The translations under genes were made by a program, and so were the position numbers. The notes beneath the pieces were generated by a model. It had not been told where the DNA came from, made no database searches, and saw only the letters and a list, made by a program, of their open reading frames with translations. Positions 1 through 5,886 of a stretch of 14,377 nt of DNA are shown here, piece by piece; within the stretch, counting starts at the first letter, position 1, and every line of letters starts with the position of its first letter. Source of the stretch: CAZGTQ01 sp964528575 (GTDB lineage: Bacteria > Planctomycetota > UBA1135 > GCA-002686595); assembly GCA_964528575.1 (NCBI GenBank), contig CAZGTQ010000462.1, positions 1-14,377 of the forward strand, written 5' to 3'.

Positions 1-1
1 C

Positions 2-1021
2 GCGTTCGCGCGGGACGACCCGCGCGGCCTGCTCGCGGAGCACCCCGACGGCGCGATCCTCGACGAGATCCAGCACGCACCCGAGCTCGTCGGCTACCTG
101 CAGGTCGAGGTCGACGAACGGCCAGATCCTGGCCGGTTCATCCTCACGGGCTCGCAGCACTTCGGCCCGACGCACGCGGTGTCGCAGTCGCTCGCCGGGC
201 GCACGGCGGTCCTGCACCTCTATCCGCCGAGCTTGGCCGAGCTGCGCCGGTTCGAGTCGCCGCCGACGACGCTCGACGAGACGCTCTGGGCAGGCGCGTA
301 CCCGCGCATCCACGACCGGCGAATCCCTGCCGGCCGCTGGCTCGCCGACTACGTCACGACGTACGTGCAGCGCGACGTGCGGCAAGCGCTGAACGTCGGC
401 GACCTGGAGGCCTTCACGGCGTTCGTGCGCCATTGCGCCGGCCGCACGGGTCAGACGCTCAACCTCTCCGCGCTCGGCGCCGACGTCGGCGTCGCGCACA
501 ACACGGCGCGCGCCTGGCTGTCGGTGCTCGAGGCGACGTTCCTCGTCTTCCGCGTTCCGTCGTGGGAGCGCACGCCGCGCAAGCGCCTCGTCAAGGCGCC
601 GAAGCTGCACTTCGTCGACACCGGGCTCGCTTGCCAGCTCCTCGGCATCGCCGAGCCCGACCAGCTCCGGCACCATCCGCTGCGCGGCGCGCTCTTCGAG
701 AGCTGGGTCGCGAGCGAGATCCTGAAGACGCGCGCGCACCGCGGCCTCGATCCGCGACTCCACCACTACCGCGACGCGCGCGGCCACGAGGTCGACCTCG
801 TCGTCGAGTCGGAGCGCAGCACGTTCCTCGTCGAGGCGAAGGCGGGCGCGACCGTGCACGGGGACTTCTTCGCGCCGCTCGCCAAGCTCGCCGACGTCGT
901 CGCGGAGCGCCTGCCGACGAAACCGGTCGAGCGCCGACTCGTCTTCGGCGGCGAGCAACCGCAGTCGCGCGGCGCGGCGCGGGCGGTGCCGTGGAGCCGG
1001 GTCGACCGGGAGGAGTGGTGA
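2..1021 (+). CDS. AAA ATPase with C-terminal DUF4143 domain, 5' partial
   Basis: The frame is open from the left edge and ends at TGA 1019-1021, giving 339 visible residues; the Walker A part lies outside the window. Visible residues 18-24 (AILDEIQ) are the Walker B strand with catalytic acid, and 46-52 (FILTGSQ) match sensor 1 of the AAA_14 family. The C-terminal half fits DUF4143: an interrupted winged-helix-like region, FVDTGLACQLLG, LFESWVASEI, then EVDLVVE (263-269) and VEAK (277-280), which resemble a PD-(D/E)xK nuclease-like fold. Members are widespread cytoplasmic accessory ATPases with poorly defined roles, often discussed near toxin-antitoxin or defence genes; no such partner is visible here. 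A GTG at 179 is internal, because the conserved ATPase motifs lie upstream of it. The family call is firm; the cellular role is unknown. Confidence 0.93.
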   Translation, partial: AFARDDPRGLLAEHPDGAILDEIQHAPELVGYLQVEVDERPDPGRFILTGSQHFGPTHAVSQSLAGRTAVLHLYPPSLAELRRFESPPTTLDETLWAGAYPRIHDRRIPAGRWLADYVTTYVQRDVRQALNVGDLEAFTAFVRHCAGRTGQTLNLSALGADVGVAHNTARAWLSVLEATFLVFRVPSWERTPRKRLVKAPKLHFVDTGLACQLLGIAEPDQLRHHPLRGALFESWVASEILKTRAHRGLDPRLHHYRDARGHEVDLVVESERSTFLVEAKAGATVHGDFFAPLAKLADVVAERLPTKPVERRLVFGGEQPQSRGAARAVPWSRVDREEW

Positions 1022-1046
1022 CGCCCCGCGCCCGGGCTCGAGCCGC

Positions 1047-1052
1047 TATCCT
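1047..1052 (+). promoter_or_regulatory. Possible -10 element for the first sigma-kinase cassette
   Basis: TATCCT lies 33 bases before the sigma ATG in a 64-bp gap after the ATPase stop. It fits a TANNNT -10 pattern and resembles TACGCT (5021-5026) and TATGCT (10992-10997, minus strand) upstream of two other operons here. No convincing -35 hexamer is seen, so this is suggestive only. Confidence 0.25.
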
Positions 1053-1085
1053 GGCCCCGGGAAGCTCCGCGAGACGGGGCGTCGC

Positions 1086-1790
1086 ATGAGGGAGCGCGGA
1101 TCGAGCGAGCCGTCGCCCGGTGTCCAGGCGACGGCGTGGACGTTGGTGCGCGGAGCGGCGGCAGGTGACGCGGCGCGGCGGGCCGAGTTCGCCGAGCGCT
1201 ACCTGCCGCTCGTCCGCCGCTATCTGGCGGAACGCTGGCGCGGCACGGGATCGATCGATCAGCTCGAGGACGCGGCGCAAGAGGTGTTTGTCGAGTGCCT
1301 GCGCGAGGGCGGCGTGCTCGCGAGCGTGGACCCCGAGCGCGCGGGCGGCTTCCGCGCGTTCCTCTTCGGAGCCGTGCGCAACGTCGCCCGTCGCTTCGAG
1401 GCCGCGCGCTCCGACCGCGAACGGGTGGGCACGCTCGGGCCCGGCGACCTCGAGGCTCCGGACCGGCGGCTCGACGACGTGCTCGACCACGAATGGGCTC
1501 TGTGCCTGATGCGGCAGGCGGCCGAGCACCACCGGCGGATCGCGCTCGCACGGGGCGCCGCGGCGCGGCAGGGAGTCGAGCTGCTGCGGCTGCGCTTCGA
1601 GGAAGACCTGCCGGTCCGCGAGATCGCCGCTCGCTGGGGCGAGGACGCCGCGGTCGTCCATCGCCGCTACAGGCAGGCACGGGAGGAGTTCCGCCGATCG
1701 TTGCGCGCGGTGGTCGCGTTCCACAACCCGGGGGCGAGCGACCTCGACGCGGAGTGCAAGCGGCTCTTGGACCTGCTCGGCGGCGGCTGA
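1086..1790 (+). CDS. ECF-type RNA polymerase sigma factor (cassette 1)
   Basis: A 234-residue sigma-70 family protein that would direct RNA polymerase to a specific promoter set. Region 2 spans about residues 33-106: region 2.2 reads QLEDAAQEVF (59-68), and FRAFLFGAVRNVARR (89-103) gives the 2.3/2.4 helix. Region 4 (about 164-212) carries the helix-turn-helix around VREIAARWG and the following RRYRQAREEF. A tail after region 4, DLDAECKRLLDLL (219-231), is shared with the second sigma factor of the window. The ATG at 1086 is the only reasonable start; the purine-rich stretch before it is a weak ribosome site. The kinase gene follows after 92 bp on the same strand, and no anti-sigma gene adjoins. 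The extra GG-VL-DPER segment after region 2.2 makes it slightly longer than classical ECF proteins. The family is certain; the regulon is unknown. Confidence 0.95.
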   Translation: MRERGSSEPSPGVQATAWTLVRGAAAGDAARRAEFAERYLPLVRRYLAERWRGTGSIDQLEDAAQEVFVECLREGGVLASVDPERAGGFRAFLFGAVRNVARRFEAARSDRERVGTLGPGDLEAPDRRLDDVLDHEWALCLMRQAAEHHRRIALARGAAARQGVELLRLRFEEDLPVREIAARWGEDAAVVHRRYRQAREEFRRSLRAVVAFHNPGASDLDAECKRLLDLLGGG

Positions 1791-1865
1791 GCCCTTTTTC
1801 GCGGAATCCGCGGACGAGAACGGGCCGGTCCCCGAACCGGGAGCAGCGACACCTCTCCAAGGACG

Positions 1866-1886
1866 ATGCAAGGAACGAACCCGTGA
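1866..1886 (+). other. Possible mini-ORF overlapping the kinase 1 start
   Basis: ATG at 1866 opens a six-codon frame (MQGTNP) whose TGA (1884-1886) overlaps the proposed GTG start of kinase 1 at 1883 as GTGA. The mini-ORF also contains the kinase ribosome site AAGGAA (1870-1875). It could be chance: its own AAGGA (1859-1863) is only two bases from the ATG, which is too close for normal initiation. Confidence 0.15.
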
Positions 1887-4800
1887 AGACCCGCGAGCAC
1901 GACGACGACCTGCCCCTCGATCCCCTCGACCGCGGATTGCGCGCCGGCTTCGGCGACCCACGCAAGGGTAGCGTCATCGCGTGCCTGGAGGGACGTACCG
2001 GCTCGATGCTGCGCTTGATCCTGCCCGACGCCGACGACGACCGGGAGCCCGTCGTGAAGCCTGTCGGACCGGAGGGCGCGGCGGGCTTGGGCTCTCGCTA
2101 CCAGGTGCTGGGCGAGGTCGCACGCGGCGGTCTGGGCGTCGTGCTGAAGGGGCGCGATCTCGACCTCGGCCGCGACGTCGCCGTCAAGGTGCTGCACGAG
2201 CGGTTCAAAGGGGATCGCAGCGTCATCGAGCGCTTCGTCGAGGAAGCGCAGATCGGAGGCCAGCTCCAACACCCGGGCATCGTTCCGGTCTACGAGCTCG
2301 GGCTGCGCCCGGACGAGCGGCCGTTCTTCGCGATGAAGCTCGTCAAGGGCGAGACGCTCGCGGCGTTGCTCGGCAAGCGGCGCGCTCCCGCGCACGACCT
2401 GCAGCGCTTCCTGCGCGTCTTCCAACAGATCTGCCAGACGATCGCGTACGCACATGCGCGCCGCGTCGTGCACCGCGACCTCAAGCCGTCGAACGTCCTC
2501 GTCGGCGCCTTCGGCGAGGTCCAGGTCGTCGACTGGGGGTTCGCCAAGGTGCTGCGGTCGGGCGGCGTGGCCGACGAGCCGGCGGTCTCGGGCGAGCGGG
2601 ACGACGTGAGCGTGATCGAGACGATCCGCAGCTCGGCCGGCTCGACCCATTCGATCGCCGGGTCCGTGATGGGCACGCCGGCGTACATGCCGCCCGAGCA
2701 GGCCCGCGGCGACGTGGAGCAGATGGACCCGTGCTCGGACGTGTTCTCGCTCGGGGCGGTCCTGTGCGAGATCCTGACCGGTCGCCCGCCGTACGACGAG
2801 CGAGATCCTCTCGCGGCCATGCGCGCGGCCTCGGCGTGCCATCAGGAGCCTGCGCAGCGACGTCTCGACGAGTGCGGCGCCGAGCCCGACCTCGTCGAGC
2901 TGACGCGCGCGTGCCTCGCGCCCTCGCGCGACGCGCGGCCGCTCGACGCCGGCGAGGTGGCGCGCCGCGTCGAGGAGCACCTGCAGTCCACCGAGGAGCG
3001 TGCGCGCCGCGCCGAGGTGCGCGCGGCCGAGCTGCGCGTGCGGACGCGCTCGCTCCTGACGCTCGCCGGCGTGATCACGACGGCGCTCGCGGTGTCGACC
3101 TGGGCGTATCTCGCCTGGACGACGCAGCTCCGCGACCGGCGGCTCGAGACAGCGCGCCGCGCCGAGTCGGCGCTCGCCGAGGGACGCGGCTACGTCGAGC
3201 AGGCCCGCAGAGCGGGGCTCGGCGGCGTGGGCCTGTGGCAGAGCGCTCTGACCGCGGCCACGCGGGCCGAGGCGATCGTCGCCGCGGGCGAGGCGGAAGC
3301 GGAGCTCGAGGAGCGCGTCTCCGCGCTCGTCGAGGACGCGACGCGGGGCGAGTCCCGGACGCGCGCGGAAGCGCTGAAGGAAGAGTCGCACGAGCTCTTG
3401 CTCGAGCGGCTCGTCGAGGCGCGGGTTGGGCCCGACGTGCCGCGCATGGACCTCTTCGAGGGACCCGCGCGGCGCGAGCGCGAGTCGACGCGGCGCGTCG
3501 CGGAATACGCCGGTTTGTTCCGCGAGCTCGGCGTCGACGAGGACACGACGCCCGACGAGATCGCTGCGCTCGTCGACTGCGCGCACCAGTCCCGGTTCGC
3601 TCTCGCTCTCGATGCTCGCGCCGAGGCGGAGCGCGTCGCGGCAACGTTCGACGACGACCCCGATCCGGAGTCCTGGCGGCGTTGGGTGCGCGCGGCGCGC
3701 AGGATCGACCCCGACGACCCGTGGCGCAACGCGCTGCGCGACGAGCTGAGCCGCGAGGAGCTCGACGCGCGCGGCCTGCGCGCTCTGGCGGCGGACGAGT
3801 CGCTCCGCGGGCGCACGGCAGAGGAGCTCGCCGTTCTCGTCGCGTTGCTCGACGCCGCCGGAGACGCCGAGGCCGCGATCGAGACGCAGATGGAGGCGAT
3901 GCTCCTGCACCCGTCCGACTTCTGGCTCAACCTGAGCTTCGGCAGCCTCGTCGCGCAGGAAGAGCTCACGGGCCGGCTCCACGGAACGACGGCGATCTGG
4001 GCCACGCGCGCGGCGTTGGTCCTGCGGCCCGAGAGCCGCGCCGCGCGGTTCGGGTCTCTCGTGCACGTCGAGGACGACGATGCGAGCGAGGCGCTGCTGC
4101 TCGAGCTGCGGCGCGAGGATCCCGACGATCCGCTGACCGAGGCGATGCACTTCATGGCCGTGATGGAAGCCGGCCGCTTCGACGAGGCGAGAGCGATGCT
4201 GCCGGACGCGCTGCCCGCGCTGCAGTCGCTGCGGCTCGACTGGGACTACGCGCCGTTCCTCGTCGCGCTCGGGCTCGGCGAGCGTCTGTTCGAGACGCCC
4301 GGCGTCCCGCCGGTGAAGCTCGGGCTCCTGCACCTCGTGCTCGGTCGAGCGGACGAAGCGTGGCCGATCCTCTCCGCGCACCGCGACGAGCTCCGCCCCG
4401 GCTGGCCCTGGCTCTACCTGCCGACCGTGCTGCGCGACGCCCGCTCCGCCGACGACCTGCGCGCGACGATGGAGCGCCTCTCGTCGCTACCGACCGCGGA
4501 CGAGGCGACGCTGCGCGAGACGCCGACGGACGAGCTCCTGGCCGCGACCGATCTCTGCCACCCGGTGGACTGCGTGCGCCTCTTCCAACAGGCCTTCGAG
4601 AACGACCCGGCGTCCAAGGAGCGCTGGCACCTCGCGACCGCGCGCCAGATCGCGGCCTTCACGGCGGCGGGCGCGTCGGGCATGGCGGTCGACGAGCAGT
4701 CCCCCGACGAGCGAGCCGCGCTGCGCGACCAGGCGCTCGCCTGGATGCACGAAGAGCTCGACGTGATCGAGGAGCGGCTCGCCCGGCCCGGCCTGGCGCG

Positions 4801-4981
4801 CGAGACGGCCGTCAACATCTCGCGCTCGCTCAACCAGATGACGTTCTACGGCTGGCTCGCGCCGATCCGCGAGCGAGCGTACCTCGACGAGATGACGCCC
4901 GAGCAGGCGCACGCGTGCCGGCTGCTCTGGGCGCGCATCGCGGGCCTCGAGGCGATGCTCGTCGACCTGGCGACGCAGTAG
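1883..4981 (+). CDS. Transmembrane Ser/Thr protein kinase with TPR-like C-terminal region (cassette 1)
   Basis: A 1032-residue kinase. The start is GTG 1883, eight bases or so after AAGGAA at 1870-1875 and just before the conserved N-terminal segment; longer versions of the frame run through the sigma gene. Residues 38-51 hold the box RTGSMLRLILPDAD, also present in the second kinase. The catalytic domain begins near 73: glycine loop ARGGLG, AVK lysine K102, HRDLKPSN (197-204), DWG (217-219) instead of DFG, then a long Ser/Thr-rich activation segment to GTPAYMPPEQARG (from 264). One hydrophobic helix lies at about 390-412. The rest is helical: a charged region, HPSDFWLN (from 676) in a TPR-like part, and a tail from about 940 (DERAALRDQALAWM) typical of planctomycete kinases. 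All catalytic residues are present, so it should be active. It probably senses an envelope signal and acts on the adjacent sigma factor, which is inference. Confidence 0.93.
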   Translation: MKTREHDDDLPLDPLDRGLRAGFGDPRKGSVIACLEGRTGSMLRLILPDADDDREPVVKPVGPEGAAGLGSRYQVLGEVARGGLGVVLKGRDLDLGRDVAVKVLHERFKGDRSVIERFVEEAQIGGQLQHPGIVPVYELGLRPDERPFFAMKLVKGETLAALLGKRRAPAHDLQRFLRVFQQICQTIAYAHARRVVHRDLKPSNVLVGAFGEVQVVDWGFAKVLRSGGVADEPAVSGERDDVSVIETIRSSAGSTHSIAGSVMGTPAYMPPEQARGDVEQMDPCSDVFSLGAVLCEILTGRPPYDERDPLAAMRAASACHQEPAQRRLDECGAEPDLVELTRACLAPSRDARPLDAGEVARRVEEHLQSTEERARRAEVRAAELRVRTRSLLTLAGVITTALAVSTWAYLAWTTQLRDRRLETARRAESALAEGRGYVEQARRAGLGGVGLWQSALTAATRAEAIVAAGEAEAELEERVSALVEDATRGESRTRAEALKEESHELLLERLVEARVGPDVPRMDLFEGPARRERESTRRVAEYAGLFRELGVDEDTTPDEIAALVDCAHQSRFALALDARAEAERVAATFDDDPDPESWRRWVRAARRIDPDDPWRNALRDELSREELDARGLRALAADESLRGRTAEELAVLVALLDAAGDAEAAIETQMEAMLLHPSDFWLNLSFGSLVAQEELTGRLHGTTAIWATRAALVLRPESRAARFGSLVHVEDDDASEALLLELRREDPDDPLTEAMHFMAVMEAGRFDEARAMLPDALPALQSLRLDWDYAPFLVALGLGERLFETPGVPPVKLGLLHLVLGRADEAWPILSAHRDELRPGWPWLYLPTVLRDARSADDLRATMERLSSLPTADEATLRETPTDELLAATDLCHPVDCVRLFQQAFENDPASKERWHLATARQIAAFTAAGASGMAVDEQSPDERAALRDQALAWMHEELDVIEERLARPGLARETAVNISRSLNQMTFYGWLAPIRERAYLDEMTPEQAHACRLLWARIAGLEAMLVDLATQ

Positions 4982-5000
4982 CGGCTCACCACCGCGCTAC
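4978..5000 (+). terminator. Weak hairpin at the end of cassette 1
   Basis: GTAGCG (4978-4983), overlapping the kinase stop codon, pairs with CGCTAC (4995-5000) across an 11-base loop. No T-run follows, and a separate perfect palindrome CGCGATCGCG lies at 5001-5010. It may mark the boundary between the two cassettes, but the evidence is thin. Confidence 0.18.
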
Positions 5001-5020
5001 CGCGATCGCGACCCCCGGCG

Positions 5021-5026
5021 TACGCT
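5021..5026 (+). promoter_or_regulatory. Possible -10 element giving a leaderless sigma mRNA (cassette 2)
   Basis: TACGCT ends six bases before the ATG at 5033, the spacing expected between a -10 element and a leaderless transcript start. No Shine-Dalgarno sequence precedes that ATG, which fits leaderless initiation. The -35 region is not recognisable. Confidence 0.28.
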
Positions 5027-5032
5027 CCGCAC

Positions 5033-5785
5033 ATGGACGGGGGGATGCGCAAGGCCCCGAAGGGCTCCGAGCAGCTCCTCGGCCGGGACGAGGCCGAAGC
5101 GGCCGCGGCACCCGACCCGCAGGAGACGTGCTGGACCGTCGTGCGTGCCGCGTCCGAGGGCGACGCGGAGGCTCGCTCGACGTTCGGCCGGTCGTACGCG
5201 AGCGCGATCCGCGGTTTCCTCGAGGCGCGCTGGCGTGCGAGCTCCCCGCTCCGGGGCGAGATCGACGACGCGGTCCAGGAGGTCTTCGTCGAGTGCCTGA
5301 AGCCGGGCGGCGTGCTCGACCGGGCCGACCCGGAGCGCGGGGACTTCCGCGGGCTGCTCTTCGGCGTCGCGCGCAACGTCGCGCGACGCTGCGAGGAGCG
5401 CGCGCTCGCCCGCGGCCGCGTCCGGCCCGACGACGAATGGCTCGGAGAGGTCGCCTCCGACGATCCCGGCCAGGAGACGGTGTTCGACCGCAACTGGGCG
5501 CGCACGCTGCTGCGCCTGTGCCGTCGCCGCCATCGCGCGCTCGCGTTCGCCGACGGCGAGGCCGGCCGGCGCCGGATCGAGCTGCTCGAGCGCCGCTTCG
5601 GCGACAACGAGGCGATCCGGGACATCGCGGCGCGCTGGGGCGTTCCCACCGCCCAGGTGCACCAGGCCTACCGCAAGGCGCGCGCCGAGTTCTACCGCTG
5701 CCTGCGCGACGTCGTCGCGCGCCACGCGCCGGCCGGCGCCGACGTCGACGCCGAGTGCCGGCGGCTGCTGCACCTCGTTGGCTGA
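5033..5785 (+). CDS. ECF-type RNA polymerase sigma factor (cassette 2)
   Basis: A 250-residue paralogue of the sigma factor at 1086-1790. Region 2.2 reads EIDDAVQEVF (76-85), followed by VECLKPGGVL and a DPER segment nearly identical to the first copy, then FRGLLFGVARNVARR. Region 4 (about 182-228) contains IRDIAARWG and the helix VHQAYRKARAEFYRCL. The C-terminal box DVDAECRRLLHL (237-248) repeats that of the first copy. It starts 51 bp after kinase 1 and is followed after 101 bp by kinase 2 on the same strand. ATG 5033 is preferred; ATG 5045 would remove only four residues. The TGA stop is the first of four in-frame TGA codons created by a 12-bp tandem repeat. Cytoplasmic; target promoters unknown; no anti-sigma partner is visible. 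Confidence 0.95.
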   Translation: MDGGMRKAPKGSEQLLGRDEAEAAAAPDPQETCWTVVRAASEGDAEARSTFGRSYASAIRGFLEARWRASSPLRGEIDDAVQEVFVECLKPGGVLDRADPERGDFRGLLFGVARNVARRCEERALARGRVRPDDEWLGEVASDDPGQETVFDRNWARTLLRLCRRRHRALAFADGEAGRRRIELLERRFGDNEAIRDIAARWGVPTAQVHQAYRKARAEFYRCLRDVVARHAPAGADVDAECRRLLHLVG

Positions 5786-5827
5786 GATGTCGGCTGAGTG
5801 CTCGGCTGAGTGCTCGGCTGAGAGGTG
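5780..5827 (+). repeat. 12-bp tandem repeat with four in-frame TGA codons
   Basis: Four copies of a 12-bp unit begin at the last sense codon of the sigma gene: GGCTGAGATGTC (5780), GGCTGAGTGCTC (5792 and 5804) and GGCTGAGAGGTG (5816). Twelve bases is four codons, so each unit presents TGA in the sigma frame, at 5783, 5795, 5807 and 5819. The two central units are identical. The array occupies almost half of the gap before kinase 2. Confidence 0.92.
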
Positions 5828-5886
5828 AGCTGCGAGTTTCCCCGGAGAATCTCGCCCGAGATCCGGCGCCGCCCGGAAGGCCTCCC

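Noticed and set aside
1031..1044. Palindromes CCCGGG and GGCTCGAGCC after the ATPase gene as a terminator.
   Set aside because: No loop-stem geometry with a T-run; short GC palindromes are frequent here.
1295..1882. The kinase 1 frame is open upstream to 1295 inside the sigma gene.
   Set aside because: It overlaps the sigma gene, whose protein sequence is clearly conserved; the upstream part is Arg-rich shadow sequence, and GTG 1883 has a ribosome site.
591..1977. Minus-strand frames opposite the ATPase and sigma 1.
   Set aside because: Arg/Pro/Ser-rich, no motifs, fully overlapping well-supported genes.
1667..4381. Long minus-strand open frame (904 codons) opposite kinase 1.
   Set aside because: It is the antisense shadow of a GC-biased gene, with Arg/Leu/Ala-rich sequence and no domain.
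1981..5886. The kinase 2 frame is open from 1981, suggesting a 2441-residue protein.
   Set aside because: The upstream part is low-complexity Arg/Ala/Gly sequence lying out of frame over kinase 1 and sigma 2; the conserved kinase sequence begins after ATG 5887 with its own ribosome site. Lack of stops reflects high GC.
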